Numbered from the stretch's first letter, positions 26,856-37,415 are shown. The stretch is 64,000 nt of DNA from Pseudomonas sp. MYb327 (GCF_040438925.1 NZ_CP159258.1:5107001-5171000); one strand, 5' to 3'. The notes: generated by a model from the letters alone, not told the origin. Numbers and translations: made by a program.

Positions 26856-27833
26856 ATGGCAAAGCGAATTCAGTTCCGCGCCCATGGCGGTCCCGATGTA
26901 CTCGAGTATGTGGATTACCAACCCGCCGAGCCCGGCTCCAAGGAAGTGCGCCTGAGCAACAAGGCCATCGGCCTGAACTTCATCGACACGTACTATCGCA
27001 GCGGCCTCTATCCACCACCGTCCCTGCCATCGGGCGTGGGCTCGGAAGGTGCGGGCGTGGTCGAGGCGGTGGGCAGCGAAGTGACCCGGTTCAAGGTTGG
27101 CGATCGCGTGGCTTATGGCAGCGGTCCGTTGGGCGCCTATAGCGATGTTCACGTTTTGCCCGAGGCCAACCTGGTGCATCTGCCGGACGCCATCAGCTTC
27201 GAAACGGCAGCCGGGGTGATGCTTAAAGGCCTGACGGTGCAGTATCTGCTGCGCCAGACCTATGAGCTCAAGGGTGGCGAAACCATTCTTTTCCACGCTG
27301 CAGCTGGTGGTGTCGGCTCTTTAGCCTGCCAATGGGCCAAGGCCCTGGGCGTCAAGCTGATCGGTACGGTGAGCTCAGCGGAAAAAGCCGCACTGGCCAA
27401 GGCCAACGGTGCGTGGGCGACCATCGACTACAGTCATGAAAACGTCGCACAACGTGTACTGGAATTGACTGACGGCAAAAAAGTCCCGGTGGTGTACGAC
27501 GGCGTCGGCAAGGACACCTGGCTGACCTCGCTCGACAGCGCAGCGCCGCGTGGGCTGGTGGTGAGTTTCGGCAATGCGTCGGGCGCGGTGGACGGGGTGA
27601 ACTTGGGGATTCTGGCGGGGAAAGGCTCGCTGTATGTCACCCGGCCGACCCTGGGGACGTACGCCAACAATGCGGAAAACCTGCAGCGGATGGCGGACGA
27701 ACTGTTCGAGATGATCATCAGCGGCAAGCTGATTGTGGATATCAGCCAGCGTTATCCATTGGCTGATGCGGCGAAGGCGCAGACCGAGTTGTCGGCGCGG
27801 CGCACGACGGGGTCGGTCATTCTGTTGCCTTAA
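26856..27833 (+). CDS. qor: NADPH:quinone reductase (Qor, zeta-crystallin type)
   Basis: 325-residue medium-chain reductase without zinc. Features are IGLNFIDTYYRSGLYPPPSLPSGVGSEGAGVVE (substrate entry), GDRVAYGSGPLGAYS and the NADP-binding LFHAAAGGVGSLACQWAKALG, with the quinone-reductase block VYDGVGKDTW. It lacks the Cys/His zinc ligands of alcohol dehydrogenases. The ATG follows AAGGAGAAGG. Likely one-electron reduction of quinones for redox protection. Monocistronic; a REP pair follows. Confidence 0.93.
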   Translation: MAKRIQFRAHGGPDVLEYVDYQPAEPGSKEVRLSNKAIGLNFIDTYYRSGLYPPPSLPSGVGSEGAGVVEAVGSEVTRFKVGDRVAYGSGPLGAYSDVHVLPEANLVHLPDAISFETAAGVMLKGLTVQYLLRQTYELKGGETILFHAAAGGVGSLACQWAKALGVKLIGTVSSAEKAALAKANGAWATIDYSHENVAQRVLELTDGKKVPVVYDGVGKDTWLTSLDSAAPRGLVVSFGNASGAVDGVNLGILAGKGSLYVTRPTLGTYANNAENLQRMADELFEMIISGKLIVDISQRYPLADAAKAQTELSARRTTGSVILLP

Positions 27834-27858
27834 GATTTTCCGCGCTTGCCGGGGCCTC

Positions 27859-27951
27859 ATCGCTGGCAAGCCAGCCCCCACAGTGATTTATGGTGTTCAC
27901 AATATTTGTATTCACCGCCGAAACCTGTGGGAGCTGGCTTGCCAGCGATTG
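27859..27951. repeat. REP pair between convergent genes
   Basis: ATCGCTGGCAAGCCAGCCCCC at about 27859 faces GGGAGCTGGCTTGCCAGCGAT ending about 27950. The doublet separates convergent qor and tsaC, and the 45-base centre is AT-rich. Confidence 0.85.
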
Positions 27952-27964
27952 CGACGACGCGGTC

Positions 27965-28522
27965 TTAATCCGGCCGCACGACATGCCCGGTCGCCAGATC
28001 CCGAATCACGCTCGGGTTCTTGCGCCCACCCAGATTCCCGCCCAGCACCAGATCAATCTGTCCACGAAAATACTGCTCGACACGAATCCGTGTGCGCGCC
28101 GCCGGCCGGCCCTGCGGATTGGCGGACGTCGACACCAGCGGCCCGACCAGTGCGCACAAGTCCCGTACTTGCGGGTGATCGCTGACCCGCAGCGCCACGG
28201 TTTCATGCACGCCGGTAATCCACTGCGGCAACATGTTCTGATGCGGCACCAGCCAGGTGTTCGGTCCCGGCCAGGTACTGGCCATGCGGTCCATCCACAG
28301 CTCGGGAAAATCTTCGAACAGGAAGTCGAACTGGCGAATGTTGTCGGCAACCAGGATCAGGCCCTTATCCACAGACCGGCCCTTGATCATCAGCAAACGA
28401 TCCACTGCCTCTTCGTCCCACGGGTCGCACCCCAGACCCCAGACAGCTTCGGTTGGGTAGGCAATCACCGCCCCGGCGCGAACTGCTTGCGCGGCTTGTT
28501 GCACACGCCAACTGTTGACCAT
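27965..28522 (-). CDS. tsaC: Threonylcarbamoyl-AMP synthase TsaC
   Basis: 185 residues of the YrdC/Sua5 fold. It makes threonylcarbamoyl-adenylate from Thr, bicarbonate and ATP for the t6A37 base of ANN-decoding tRNAs. Visible motifs are [36 protein letters not shown] (KxR ATP-binding pattern), [11 protein letters not shown] and [16 protein letters not shown]. Short TsaC type without the Sua5 C-terminal domain. The ATG follows GGAGAG. Last gene of the LysM-dprA-tsaC group read leftwards. Confidence 0.95.
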   Translation of the reverse strand: MVNSWRVQQAAQAVRAGAVIAYPTEAVWGLGCDPWDEEAVDRLLMIKGRSVDKGLILVADNIRQFDFLFEDFPELWMDRMASTWPGPNTWLVPHQNMLPQWITGVHETVALRVSDHPQVRDLCALVGPLVSTSANPQGRPAARTRIRVEQYFRGQIDLVLGGNLGGRKNPSVIRDLATGHVVRPD

Positions 28523-28577
28523 GAATAAACTCTCCAGAATAAGGCTCTGCGCAGTTTACCGATCTTCCTTATAAAAC

Positions 28578-29684
28578 CTAGCTCACCCGCGCAAACCAGC
28601 GACCGTTTTCGCACACGGCTCGGCCGTCCATTTCCAGCTCCGTCAACGCCGCCAGCACTTTGGGCAAGGTCCAACCACTGGCGTCGGCCAGCATTTCACT
28701 GGTTTGGGGTGCGGCGTGGAGCAATTTCAGCAACGGATGGCTCACCACTCCCACCGATGCATTGGTGGAAAGCGGCAGCCGTTGCCAGCCTCGCAACGCT
28801 TCGAGTATGTGATCGATGGTTTCCACCAACACCGCGCCATCGCGTATCAACTGGTGGCAACCCTTCGCGCCCGGGTGATGGATCGATCCCGGAATCGCAT
28901 ACACCTCGCGCCCTTGTTCCGCCGCCAGCCTCGCGGTGATCAATGAACCGCTGGCGATACTGGCCTCGACCACCAACACACCGAGGGACAAACCGCTGAT
29001 GATTCGGTTGCGTCGGGGGAAGTTGCTGGCGGTCGGCCCGGCGTCCAGCGGGAACTCCGAAAGAACCGCGCTACCAGAGGCAATCATCGTATCGGCCAGC
29101 CGTCTATTACGCTGTGGATAAAACTTTTCAAGTCCCGTGCCAAGTACACCGATCGTTTGCCCGCCAACGTCCAGCGCCGCCTGATGCGCGGCGGCGTCGA
29201 TACCGAGCGCCAGACCGCTGGTGATGACAAAACCGGCGCCGGCCAGGCTGCGGGAGAACGACGCGGCGGTATCCATCCCAGGCCGGGAAGCACGACGACT
29301 GCCCACCATCGCCAGTTGCGGTTTTTCCAGGATGCCGGGGTCGCCAGCCACGAATAACAACGGCGGTGCATCGCTGATTTCCTTCAGCAGCGCCGGGTAA
29401 TCGTGTTGGTCAAACATCAGCAAATGCTGGCCCCGATGCTCTAGCCACTCCAACGCGTGACTCGCGCCATCGCGGATTTCTGCGCTGCGCCGAGCCTCGG
29501 CGCAAGACAGCGGCAGGCCCAACGCACACCAGGCGCTGGCCGGTGCGCTGATGGCTTTGGACGCGGATCCAAAGGCTTCCAGCAGTTTTTTGAAACGCGC
29601 CGGGCCAAGTTCAGGTAACCGGTGAAGACGTAGACGAGCTTCCAGTTCCGCAGGGGAAACCGGTGTAACAGCAGGCATCGACAT
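28578..29684 (-). CDS. dprA: DNA-processing protein DprA (Smf)
   Basis: 368 residues. DprA loads RecA on incoming single-stranded DNA during transformation. An N-terminal SAM/HhH-like part (about 10-70) precedes the Rossmann domain (about 80-290) with LAMVGSRRASRPGMDTAASFSRSLA, ITSGLALGIDAAAHQAAL, GTGLEKFYPQRNRRLA, SEFPLDAGPTASNFPRRNRIISGLS and GSLITARLAAEQGREVYAIPGSI. A C-terminal winged-helix DML1-like domain follows. Two perfect DnaA boxes (near 29113 and 29731) lie in or just before the gene. Start ATGTCGATG follows AAGGATG. Confidence 0.95.
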   Translation of the reverse strand: MSMPAVTPVSPAELEARLRLHRLPELGPARFKKLLEAFGSASKAISAPASAWCALGLPLSCAEARRSAEIRDGASHALEWLEHRGQHLLMFDQHDYPALLKEISDAPPLLFVAGDPGILEKPQLAMVGSRRASRPGMDTAASFSRSLAGAGFVITSGLALGIDAAAHQAALDVGGQTIGVLGTGLEKFYPQRNRRLADTMIASGSAVLSEFPLDAGPTASNFPRRNRIISGLSLGVLVVEASIASGSLITARLAAEQGREVYAIPGSIHHPGAKGCHQLIRDGAVLVETIDHILEALRGWQRLPLSTNASVGVVSHPLLKLLHAAPQTSEMLADASGWTLPKVLAALTELEMDGRAVCENGRWFARVS

Positions 29685-29764
29685 GGATCATCCTTGATCG
29701 TTATGAGCACCCGTACAAACGGGAATAAGCTGTGGATAACTCTGTTGGTAACTTGTGAAGACAG

Positions 29765-30790
29765 CTAAGGGTTTCGCACCTTGTCCATGACCGCCAGCGA
29801 ACGTGACGCGGTCAGCACCAACCCGTAGCTGAGCTTGTCGTAGGTGCGGAAAACCATCAGCAACCCGGCGCGCTCATCGGGAATTTTCAGCGGATGACCG
29901 GAAATCCGGTCGCGCACGGTCTCACCGGTTTTCATCACCACCAGTACATTGCCCTCGGCCAGACCGTCGCGCTGACCCTTGTTCAGCGTAACGACGTCCA
30001 GCGCGCCAATCTGGGTAACCCCGCGCGGCACATCGATGATCAAGCCATTGATGTCGGTTTTTGGCGCACTGGGCATGAAGGTCGAGTTGATCGAACGCTC
30101 TTCACCGCTGAACAAACGGTCGCCGAGGCGCACTTCCTGTGTAGTGCGTTGCAGCGCCAGCGTGGCAACGTCGCCTTCGGTCGCGACAATTTCGCCGCCG
30201 CCGATGTCATCGGCGTTGATCCCCAGAAATTCCTGGGTTTGCGGATCGGTGTAGACCTTGCCCTGACGGAAGATGCCGTAGACCGGATGCGCCGGGTCGA
30301 AGTGGCCACGGGCGAAGATCCGGTCACCGATGCCGCTGAGGACCCGTTCGGCATCGCCCGCGACGATGTAAGGCGCCTTGTCGAAATCCTCAACCTTGTC
30401 GACGATGCGATTGCTCAGCAGGAAGCTGTTGATGGATTTCAGTGGAATGCTCGGGATCGCCTCGGCCACCGGACTACTGCGCACGCGCGGTGAGAGCTTG
30501 ATGGTGCCTCGGGACGCGCCGCGATTGAGGGTAAGCCGCGGTTGGCCGTTGACGTAGACCAGCGACAGCGAATCGCCGGGATAGATGAGGTTGGGGTTTT
30601 CGATCTGCGGATTGGCTTGCCAGAGCTCCGGCCACTGCCACGGTTCGCGGAGGAATTTCCCCGAGACACCCCAGAGTGTATCGCCCGCTATAACGGTGTA
30701 TTGCTGCGGAAAACCTTCCTTGAGTTGCACTTGCCCGTGCGCCAAACCGGCCGAGGCCAGAAGGAGCAAGGCGAGTAGTGATTTCCTCAT
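29765..30790 (-). CDS. LysM-domain peptidoglycan-associated protein
   Basis: 341 residues with a signal peptide (about 1-19, cleavage near AHG-QV). A LysM domain at about 30-80 ([45 protein letters not shown]) would bind peptidoglycan. The remaining 250 residues are strand-rich with [23 protein letters not shown] and [16 protein letters not shown] and have no enzyme motif I recognise. It is divergent from def and 80 bases upstream of dprA. The role is probably in cell-envelope maintenance; there is no evidence for catalysis. Confidence 0.88.
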   Translation of the reverse strand: MRKSLLALLLLASAGLAHGQVQLKEGFPQQYTVIAGDTLWGVSGKFLREPWQWPELWQANPQIENPNLIYPGDSLSLVYVNGQPRLTLNRGASRGTIKLSPRVRSSPVAEAIPSIPLKSINSFLLSNRIVDKVEDFDKAPYIVAGDAERVLSGIGDRIFARGHFDPAHPVYGIFRQGKVYTDPQTQEFLGINADDIGGGEIVATEGDVATLALQRTTQEVRLGDRLFSGEERSINSTFMPSAPKTDINGLIIDVPRGVTQIGALDVVTLNKGQRDGLAEGNVLVVMKTGETVRDRISGHPLKIPDERAGLLMVFRTYDKLSYGLVLTASRSLAVMDKVRNP

Positions 30791-30961
30791 GCGGTGAATC
30801 CCTTTATTATGTACGTTCGCGTGAAACGTCAGAGCCGTCAGTGGCTCGCTCCCGGCTTGCTTTTGAAAAGAAGGGAGCTACGTTTTACAACGGTAGCCTG
30901 CATCTTCGGACCCGCCAGGCCATCGACCCGACCTTACTTCACACGTGCAGTCATCAAGCTT

Positions 30962-31468
30962 ATGGCCATTTTGAACATCCTCGAATTCCCTGACCCGCGC
31001 CTGCGCACTATCGCCAAACCGGTGGCCGTAGTGGACGACGAAGTGCGTCAGTTGGTCGATGACATGTTTGAAACAATGTATGAAGCACCGGGCATCGGCC
31101 TCGCCGCGACCCAGGTCAACGTGCACAAACGTATCGTCGTGATGGACCTCTCCGAAGACCGCACCGAGCCGCGAGTGTTCATCAACCCCGAGCTCGAACC
31201 GCTGACCGACGACATGGGCCAATACCAGGAAGGCTGTCTGTCGGTACCGGGCTTCTACGAAAACGTCGATCGCCCGCAACGGGTCAAGGTCAAGGCTCTG
31301 GACCGCGACGGCCAGCCTTACGAACTGATCGCCGAGGATTTGCTCGCGGTGTGCATCCAGCACGAATGCGACCACCTCAATGGCAAATTGTTCGTCGACT
31401 ACCTGTCTACGCTCAAACGCGACCGCATCAAGAAGAAACTGGAAAAGCTCCATCGCCAGAACGCCTGA
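30962..31468 (+). CDS. def: Peptide deformylase Def
   Basis: Removes the formyl group from nascent proteins. The 168 residues carry all three family motifs: GIGLAATQV (about 45-53), EGCLSVPGF (about 90-98, metal-ligand Cys) and QHECDHLNG (about 133-141, HExxH). The open frame continues upstream to 30794, but the ATG at 30962 ([14 protein letters not shown]) matches the family N-terminus. Upstream genes read the other way, so its promoter lies in 30791-30961. A strong terminator separates it from fmt. Confidence 0.97.
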   Translation: MAILNILEFPDPRLRTIAKPVAVVDDEVRQLVDDMFETMYEAPGIGLAATQVNVHKRIVVMDLSEDRTEPRVFINPELEPLTDDMGQYQEGCLSVPGFYENVDRPQRVKVKALDRDGQPYELIAEDLLAVCIQHECDHLNGKLFVDYLSTLKRDRIKKKLEKLHRQNA

Positions 31469-31479
31469 TGCCCATCTTC

Positions 31480-31510
31480 AAAGGCTTGCTGCGGCAAGCC
31501 TTTTTCTTTT
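31480..31510 (+). terminator. Rho-independent terminator between def and fmt
   Basis: Stem AAAGGCTTGC/GCAAGCCTTT (10 base pairs) with loop TGCG, followed by TTCTTTT. It lies 11 bases after the def stop. fmt begins at 31526, so fmt must use its own promoter or read-through. Confidence 0.85.
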
Positions 31511-31525
31511 CAAGAGACTTCATGA

Positions 31526-32485
31526 ATGACTGAGCCACTGCGCATCGTCTTTGCCGGCACCCCGGAATTCGCCGCCGAACACCTCAAGGCCTTGCTCGAC
31601 AGCCCTTACGAGATCGTCGCCGTCTACACCCAACCGGACCGCCCGGCAGGTCGTGGGCAGAAGCTGATGCCGAGCCCGGTCAAGCAGCTTGCTCTGGAGA
31701 ACAACATTGCGGTGTTGCAACCGCCAACGTTGCGCAACGAAGAGGCTCAGGCCGAATTGGCCGCGCTGAAGCCGGACTTAATGGTGGTAGTCGCCTACGG
31801 CCTGATCCTGCCACAAGTGGTGCTGGATATTCCGCGCCTGGGCTGCATCAACAGCCACGCTTCGCTGCTGCCGCGCTGGCGCGGTGCGGCGCCGATCCAG
31901 CGCGCTGTCGAAGCGGGCGACGCCGAAAGCGGCGTGACCGTGATGCGCATGGAAGCGGGGCTCGACACCGGGCCGATGCTGCTCAAGGTCACCACGCCAA
32001 TCAGCGCTGAAGACACTGGCGGCAGCCTGCACGACCGTTTGGCCGAAATGGGGCCGCCCGCCGTCATTCAGGCCATCGCCGGCCTGGCTGCCGGAACGCT
32101 GGAAGGCGAAGTGCAGGACGACAGCCTCGCCACTTACGCGCACAAATTGAACAAGGACGAAGCCCGCATCGACTGGACCCGTCCGGCAGTTGAACTAGAG
32201 CGTCTGGTCCGTGCCTTCAACCCGTGGCCGATCACCCACAGCACCTTGAACGGCGAAGCCCTGAAAGTCCTGGCCGCGAATCTTGCCGACGGCAAGGGCG
32301 CGCCAGGTGAAATCCTCGGCGCAAGTAAGGATGGCCTGATTGTCGCCTGTGGTGAGCAGGCGCTGTGTTTGACCCGTCTGCAATTGCCCGGCGGCAAGGC
32401 GCTGAATTTCAGCGATTTGTTCAACAGCCGCCGTGAGAAATTCGCCCTCGGCACCTTGCTCGGTCAAGCGGCGGACGCTCAATGA
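31526..32485 (+). CDS. fmt: Methionyl-tRNA formyltransferase Fmt
   Basis: Formylates initiator Met-tRNA using 10-formyl-THF. The 319 residues include [29 protein letters not shown], the catalytic and folate-binding block [20 protein letters not shown] with the Asn/His pair, [17 protein letters not shown] with the catalytic Asp, and a C-terminal anticodon-binding-type domain (from about 205). The stop overlaps the rsmB ATG (ATGA). fmt-rsmB-trkA make a tight cluster after def. Confidence 0.97.
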   Translation: MTEPLRIVFAGTPEFAAEHLKALLDSPYEIVAVYTQPDRPAGRGQKLMPSPVKQLALENNIAVLQPPTLRNEEAQAELAALKPDLMVVVAYGLILPQVVLDIPRLGCINSHASLLPRWRGAAPIQRAVEAGDAESGVTVMRMEAGLDTGPMLLKVTTPISAEDTGGSLHDRLAEMGPPAVIQAIAGLAAGTLEGEVQDDSLATYAHKLNKDEARIDWTRPAVELERLVRAFNPWPITHSTLNGEALKVLAANLADGKGAPGEILGASKDGLIVACGEQALCLTRLQLPGGKALNFSDLFNSRREKFALGTLLGQAADAQ

Positions 32486-33792
32486 ATCCGCGTCTGGCCG
32501 CCGCCAAGGCACTGGCTGCTGTTCTCAGCGGTAAAGCCTCACTCAACAGTTCACTGCCGACGCAATTGGACAAGGTCGAAGACCGCGATCGCGGGTTCAC
32601 CCAAGACCTGGCCTTCGGCACCGCGCGCTGGCAGCCGCGTTTGTCGGCGCTGGCGGCCAAGCTGTTGCAGAAGCCGTTCAAGGCTGCGGACGCTGATGTC
32701 GAAGCGCTGCTGCTGGTCGGCCTCTATCAATTGCTCTACACCCGTGTCCCGGCCCACGCCGCCATCGGTGAAACCGTCGGTTGCGCCGACAAGCTGAAAA
32801 AGCCTTGGGCCAAGGGTTTGCTCAACGCCGTGTTGCGTAACGCGCAGCGCGAGAGCGAAACGATTTTCGCCGAGCTGGAACGCGACCCTGTGGTGCGCAC
32901 CGCTCACCCGCGCTGGCTGCAAAAATCCCTCAAGGCCTTCTGGCCTGAGCAGTGGGAAGCCATTTGCGCGGCGAATAATGCGCACCCGCCGATGATTCTG
33001 CGGGTCAACCGTCGCCATCACAGCCGTGATGCCTATCTCGGATTGCTGAGCGAAGCGGGCATCGCCGCCACGCCGTGCGTTTACAGCCGTGACGGCATCA
33101 TTCTCGACGCCGCCGCCGATGTACGCAGCCTGCCGGGCTTCGCCGAGGGCTGGATCAGCGTGCAGGACGAAGCTGCGCAACTCGCCGCAGATTTACTGGA
33201 TCTGGCGCCTGGCCAACGGGTACTCGACGCCTGCTGCGCTCCCGGCGGCAAGACCTGCCATATCCTCGAAGCCGAACCTGCACTGGCCGGTGTAGTGGCC
33301 GTGGACCTGGAAGCCAAGCGTCTCGTGCGCGTGCGGGAAAACCTCGAACGCCTGGGCCTGAGCGCCGAACTGATCGCCGCCGACGGTCGCGACACGCAGG
33401 CTTGGTGGGACGGCAAACCATTCCAGCGCATCCTGTTGGACGCTCCGTGCTCGGCCACCGGCGTGATTCGCCGTCACCCGGACATCAAACTCACCCGCCA
33501 ACCGGATGACATCGCCGCATTGGCATTGCTGCAAGGCGAGTTGCTGGATGCCATGTGGATAACTCTGGAAGTGGGGGGCATCTTGCTCTACGCCACCTGT
33601 TCCACGCTGCCGACCGAAAACACCGAAGTCATCGAAGCCTTCCTCGCCCGCACACCGGGCGCCCGTGAACTGGACCTCGCTACCCAGGCCGGCATCAAGC
33701 AGCCCCATGGTCGTCAATTGCTGGCCCAGGAAGGCGGGCACGACGGCTTCTACTACGCCAAGCTGATCAAGATCGCCGCCGCGCGCGGCTAA
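32482..33792 (+). CDS. rsmB: 16S rRNA m5C967 methyltransferase RsmB
   Basis: 436 residues: an N-terminal NusB-like RNA-binding domain (about 1-140) and a SAM-dependent methyltransferase domain (about 235-430) with [17 protein letters not shown], the first Cys motif [18 protein letters not shown] and the nucleophile Cys motif [15 protein letters not shown]. This is the RsmB (Sun/Fmu) pattern with the two cysteines of m5C enzymes. Starts inside the fmt stop; 22 bases separate it from trkA. A perfect DnaA box is at 33554-33562. Confidence 0.97.
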   Translation: MNPRLAAAKALAAVLSGKASLNSSLPTQLDKVEDRDRGFTQDLAFGTARWQPRLSALAAKLLQKPFKAADADVEALLLVGLYQLLYTRVPAHAAIGETVGCADKLKKPWAKGLLNAVLRNAQRESETIFAELERDPVVRTAHPRWLQKSLKAFWPEQWEAICAANNAHPPMILRVNRRHHSRDAYLGLLSEAGIAATPCVYSRDGIILDAAADVRSLPGFAEGWISVQDEAAQLAADLLDLAPGQRVLDACCAPGGKTCHILEAEPALAGVVAVDLEAKRLVRVRENLERLGLSAELIAADGRDTQAWWDGKPFQRILLDAPCSATGVIRRHPDIKLTRQPDDIAALALLQGELLDAMWITLEVGGILLYATCSTLPTENTEVIEAFLARTPGARELDLATQAGIKQPHGRQLLAQEGGHDGFYYAKLIKIAAARG

Positions 33793-33814
33793 ACGGATTC
33801 AATGGAGTGACTGG

Positions 33815-35188
33815 ATGAAAATCATCATCCTCGGAGCAGGGCAGGTCGGCGGTTCGCTGGCGGAACACCTGGCCAGCGAGGCCAACGACATCACCGTGGT
33901 CGACACCGATGGCGAGCGCCTGCGCGACCTCGGCGATCGGCTGGACATCCGCACGGTGCAAGGTCGTGGCTCGCTGCCGACGATTCTGCGCCAGGCCGGC
34001 GCAGACGACGCCGACATGCTGGTCGCCGTGACCAGCAGCGACGAAACCAACATGGTGGCCTGCCAGGTCGCCCACACCCTGTTCCACACGCCTACCAAGA
34101 TCGCCCGGGTCCGTGAAGCCTCCTACCTGACCAAGACCGAACTCTTCGACAACGAAGCGATTCCGGTGGACGTATTGATCAGCCCGGAACAAGTGGTCAC
34201 CAACTACATCAAGCGCCTTATCCAGCATCCGGGCGCCTTGCAGGTGATCGACTTCGCCGAAGGCAAGGCGCAACTGGTCGCGGTGCGCGCCTATTACGGC
34301 GGGCCGCTGGTAGGCCAGCAACTGCGGCAGTTGCGCGAACACATGCCGAATGTCGAAACCCGCGTCGCGGCGATATTTCGTCGTGACCGGCCGATCCTGC
34401 CGCAAGGCGATACGGTGATCGAGGCGGATGACGAAGTGTTCTTCATCGCCGCCCGAGCGAATATTCGTGCAGTCATGAGTGAAATGCGCCGCCTCGACGA
34501 GACTTACAAACGCATCGTTATCGCTGGCGGCGGGCAAATCGGCGAACGCTTGGCCGAGGCCATCGAAAGCCGTTACCAGGTGAAGATCATCGAGATGAAC
34601 CCGGCGCGCTGCCGCCATCTCTCGGACACCCTCGACAGCACCGTGGTATTGCAGGGCAGCGCCTCGGACCGCGACCTGCTGCTGGAAGAGAATATCGCCG
34701 ATGCCGATATTTTCCTGGCCCTGACCAACGACGACGAAGCCAACATCATGTCGTCGCTGCTGGCCAAGCGGCTGGGCGCGAAAAAGGTGATGACCATCAT
34801 CAACAACCCGGCCTACGTCGATCTGATCCAGGGTGGCGATATCGACATCGCCATCAGCCCGCAGCTGGCGACCATCGGCACCTTACTGGCCCACGTGCGG
34901 CGTGGCGATATCGTCAGCGTGCACTCACTGCGCCGGGGCGCGGCAGAGGCTATCGAGGCGATTGCCCATGGTGATGCGAAATCCAGTAAGGTCATCGGCA
35001 AGGCCATCGAGAACATCGGCTTGCCGCCGGGTACCACCATCGGCGCGATTATTCGGGATGAAGAAGTGATCATCGCCCACGATGACACCGTGATCCAAAC
35101 GGGCGACCACGTGATTCTGTTCCTTGTGGATAAAAAGCATATTCGGGATGTGGAAAAGCTGTTCCATGTGGGGTTGAGCTTTTTCTGA
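33815..35188 (+). CDS. trkA: TrkA, potassium uptake regulatory subunit
   Basis: Peripheral membrane NAD-binding subunit of the Trk potassium channel. The 457 residues hold two RCK modules, each with a Rossmann domain: [21 protein letters not shown] (1-30) and [20 protein letters not shown] (about 232-260). Each is followed by a TrkA-C domain. The TrkH/TrkG pore partner is not in this window. Start ATG follows TGGAGTG. Third gene in fmt-rsmB-trkA. A DnaA box is at 35125-35133. Confidence 0.96.
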   Translation: MKIIILGAGQVGGSLAEHLASEANDITVVDTDGERLRDLGDRLDIRTVQGRGSLPTILRQAGADDADMLVAVTSSDETNMVACQVAHTLFHTPTKIARVREASYLTKTELFDNEAIPVDVLISPEQVVTNYIKRLIQHPGALQVIDFAEGKAQLVAVRAYYGGPLVGQQLRQLREHMPNVETRVAAIFRRDRPILPQGDTVIEADDEVFFIAARANIRAVMSEMRRLDETYKRIVIAGGGQIGERLAEAIESRYQVKIIEMNPARCRHLSDTLDSTVVLQGSASDRDLLLEENIADADIFLALTNDDEANIMSSLLAKRLGAKKVMTIINNPAYVDLIQGGDIDIAISPQLATIGTLLAHVRRGDIVSVHSLRRGAAEAIEAIAHGDAKSSKVIGKAIENIGLPPGTTIGAIIRDEEVIIAHDDTVIQTGDHVILFLVDKKHIRDVEKLFHVGLSFF

Positions 35189-35202
35189 ATGCTTTAGACC
35201 GG

Positions 35203-35265
35203 CATCGCTGGCAAGCCAGCTCCTGCAAGATCGCGAACCCGTAGGAGCCGGCTTGCTGGCGATGC
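35203..35265. repeat. REP pair downstream of trkA
   Basis: ATCGCTGGCAAGCCAGCTCC at about 35204 faces GGAGCCGGCTTGCTGGCGATG ending about 35263. Same family as the doublets at 5.9, 7.3 and 27.9 kb; it lies between trkA and the next plus-strand gene. Confidence 0.85.
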
Positions 35266-35301
35266 TACTTCGAAAAACGACACTGACCTGGAAACGTTTC
35301 C

Positions 35302-35616
35302 ATGATCGAATCCCTGGAAAAAATGCTCGCCAAGGGTGTGGATAACTCATTGCTGCGCTTTGGCCTGGGCAAGGGTTATCTGGATCTGGGGGACAACGCC
35401 AAGGCTGTGGAGCATTTCCAGCGTTGCGTGGAAATCGATCCAAAGTATTCGGCGGCGTGGAAGCTGTTGGGCAAGGCTCACCTGGCGATGGCGAACCATG
35501 CAGGTGCGCGTCAAGCCTGGGAGCAAGGCCTGGAAGCCGCCAAAATCCATGGCGACAAGCAGGCCGAGAAGGAAATGACGGTATTCCTTAAGAAACTCGA
35601 CCGTCAGGCGCCCTGA
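35302..35616 (+). CDS. Small TPR-repeat protein
   Basis: 104 residues made of about two and a half TPR motifs: NSLLRFGLGKGYLDLGDNAKAVEHFQRCVEIDP and YSAAWKLLGKAHLAMANHAGARQAWEQGLEAA. There is no signal peptide, so it is cytoplasmic and likely mediates protein contacts. Partner unknown. Its stop abuts that of the convergent PilZ gene (TGATCA). Confidence 0.85.
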   Translation: MIESLEKMLAKGVDNSLLRFGLGKGYLDLGDNAKAVEHFQRCVEIDPKYSAAWKLLGKAHLAMANHAGARQAWEQGLEAAKIHGDKQAEKEMTVFLKKLDRQAP

Positions 35617-35856
35617 TCAGAGGTAGCGCAAATCAATGCCTTCGGCATCCACTTGCACCACTTCCATACGCACCCGCGGCGCGCTTGTGGGTAAGTCCTG
35701 CACCTGGCCGTAGACCACCGCGCCCCTGGGCAGGGCCGACAAAGCCGGATGCTTGACGTAGACACCCGTGGTCGAGAGATTGCGAGTCTGGCCGAGGCAA
35801 TCGCCGAAGCTTTCGTGACTGATCTTGATGCGAAATGACTTGCGGTGTTCGGACAT
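35617..35856 (-). CDS. PilZ-domain protein (c-di-GMP receptor candidate)
   Basis: 79-residue single PilZ domain. The c-di-GMP-binding residues are present: RKSFR (RxxxR at about 5-9) and the NLSTTG (N/DxSxxG) motif at about 26-31. The strand-rich remainder includes VRMEVVQVDAEGIDLRYL. It would act as a stand-alone c-di-GMP adaptor. Upstream lies htrB. In P. aeruginosa a PilZ gene sits at the same place near htrB, as I remember it. Targets unknown. Confidence 0.87.
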   Translation of the reverse strand: MSEHRKSFRIKISHESFGDCLGQTRNLSTTGVYVKHPALSALPRGAVVYGQVQDLPTSAPRVRMEVVQVDAEGIDLRYL

Positions 35857-35929
35857 CTTCTGCGCCCTTTAATGAACGGTTGTGAATAACCCCGAGATTT
35901 GAGGTTATCCACAGATCATGCCAATCGAC

Positions 35930-36817
35930 TTAGTACCAGCGCTCTTCGCCCGGCGGACGCTTCTTGAAGCGCTTCATGCTCCACATATACTGGCTCGGAT
36001 ACGCTCGCACATAGCGCTCGACCACTTGGCTCATGGCCGCGCAGGAAGTCTCGGTATCCGTGCTGTACATGGCTTCTGGCGCAGCTTCGAGGATCACTTT
36101 GTAACCGGAACCATCGGGCAGGCGCAGGGCATGCAGGAACACGCCGACCGCCTTTCCGCCAGCGAGCATGTTTGGCACAAATTTACTGGTCAGCGCCTGA
36201 GTGGCGAAGAACGGCACGAAGATCCCGGCGGATTCAGCCGGTTCCGGGTCAGCGGGAATGCCGACTGCACCACCTTTGCGCACTTCCTTGATGACGCTGA
36301 GGATGCCTTCCTTGGTGGACGCGGCAACCTTGTTGCCCAGTTGCACCCGTTGCTTTTGCAGCAACTCATCCACCGCTTTCAATTTCGGCGGGCGGTAGAA
36401 GATGATCGGTTTGCACTGGCTGCAATAGAAGTGGTTGAGCACTTCCCAGTTGCCCAGGTGGCTGGTGATGCCAACGACGCCTTTGCCGGAGGCAAGGGCT
36501 TCCTTCAATACGTCGAGGCCTTCGACTTCTCGCACGAGATCGATGGAGCGTTGGGCGGGCCAGATCCAGGCGCAGGCGCTTTCGGTCAGTGACTTGCCGA
36601 TGTCCTTCAGGCTCTGGCCGACCAGGCGCTCACGCTCGGCGGGGTCCATTTCCGGAAAGCATTTGGCGAGGTTGATCCGCACCACATCGCGGGAGCGGTT
36701 GGGAAATTTCCACATACACCAGCCAATCGCCGAACCGGCCGCCTGCACCGCCCGCCACGGGAGCAGGGCAAACAGCCGCAGAGCGCCTACCAGCAAGGCG
36801 CCTTTTAACTTATCCAC
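35930..36817 (-). CDS. htrB: Lipid A late acyltransferase (HtrB/LpxL family)
   Basis: 295 residues of the LpxL/LpxM acyltransferase family, which adds secondary acyl chains to lipid A. It has an N-terminal membrane anchor (about 5-30), the catalytic HLGNWE (HX4E, about 119-124), IFYRPPKLKAVDELL and GIPADPEPAESAGIFVPFFATQA. The start codon is GTG within a perfect DnaA box (GTGGATAAG). It matches the P. aeruginosa gene next to tag that encodes the lipid A 2-hydroxylaurate transferase; the chain it adds here is inferred. Confidence 0.9.
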   Translation of the reverse strand: MDKLKGALLVGALRLFALLPWRAVQAAGSAIGWCMWKFPNRSRDVVRINLAKCFPEMDPAERERLVGQSLKDIGKSLTESACAWIWPAQRSIDLVREVEGLDVLKEALASGKGVVGITSHLGNWEVLNHFYCSQCKPIIFYRPPKLKAVDELLQKQRVQLGNKVAASTKEGILSVIKEVRKGGAVGIPADPEPAESAGIFVPFFATQALTSKFVPNMLAGGKAVGVFLHALRLPDGSGYKVILEAAPEAMYSTDTETSCAAMSQVVERYVRAYPSQYMWSMKRFKKRPPGEERWY

Positions 36818-36857
36818 AGGTCACTCCTGATCTTGTGCTGTGCGCGAGGCGGCTATT

Positions 36858-37415
36858 CTAACCGCCGTTCGCCAGCAGCGCGTAGCGGTCGCAATCCTGC
36901 GTGTGGTCCATGACCATGCCCGAGGCCTGCATCAACGCATAGCAAATGGTCGGGCCGACGAAAGTGAAGCCGGCCTTTTTCAGGCCTTTGCTCATTTCGA
37001 TCGCCTCGGGCGTGATGGCCGGGACTTCGGTGCGATCCTTGAAATGATTGATCTTCGGCACACCGCCGACAAACGACCAAAGAAACGTCACCGGATCTTC
37101 CAGCGCCAGCCAGGCCTGGGCATTGCGCCGGGCCGCATTGAGTTTGAGGCGATTGCGGATGATGCCGGGGTCGAGCATCAATTCATCGATTTCGGCGTCG
37201 CTCATCTGCGCCACGCGCTGCACGTCGAAACCGTACATCACCTGGCGATAATGCTCGCGTTTGCGCAACACGGTGATCCAGGAAAGCCCGGCCTGGAACC
37301 CTTCGAGCAAAAGCAACTCGAACAAACCCTGCGCATCGCGTAGCGGAGTGCCCCACTCCTGATCGTGATAAGCCATGTACAGCGGATCTTCGGAACACCA
37401 AAAGCAGCGTGGCAT
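36858..37415 (-). CDS. tag: DNA-3-methyladenine glycosylase I Tag
   Basis: Excises 3-methyladenine from DNA. The 185 residues begin [22 protein letters not shown], with zinc ligands Cys4 and His17, and end with [10 protein letters not shown], where His and Cys complete the zinc site. The core has [28 protein letters not shown]. The open frame extends far upstream, but that part is antisense to glyQ. The ATG at 37415 lies 82 bases from the divergent glyQ start. Confidence 0.95.
   Translation of the reverse strand: MPRCFWCSEDPLYMAYHDQEWGTPLRDAQGLFELLLLEGFQAGLSWITVLRKREHYRQVMYGFDVQRVAQMSDAEIDELMLDPGIIRNRLKLNAARRNAQAWLALEDPVTFLWSFVGGVPKINHFKDRTEVPAITPEAIEMSKGLKKAGFTFVGPTICYALMQASGMVMDHTQDCDRYALLANGG

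Noticed and set aside
30794..30961. N-terminal extension of def
   Set aside because: The 56 extra residues do not resemble deformylases and overlap the promoter region shared with the divergent LysM gene.
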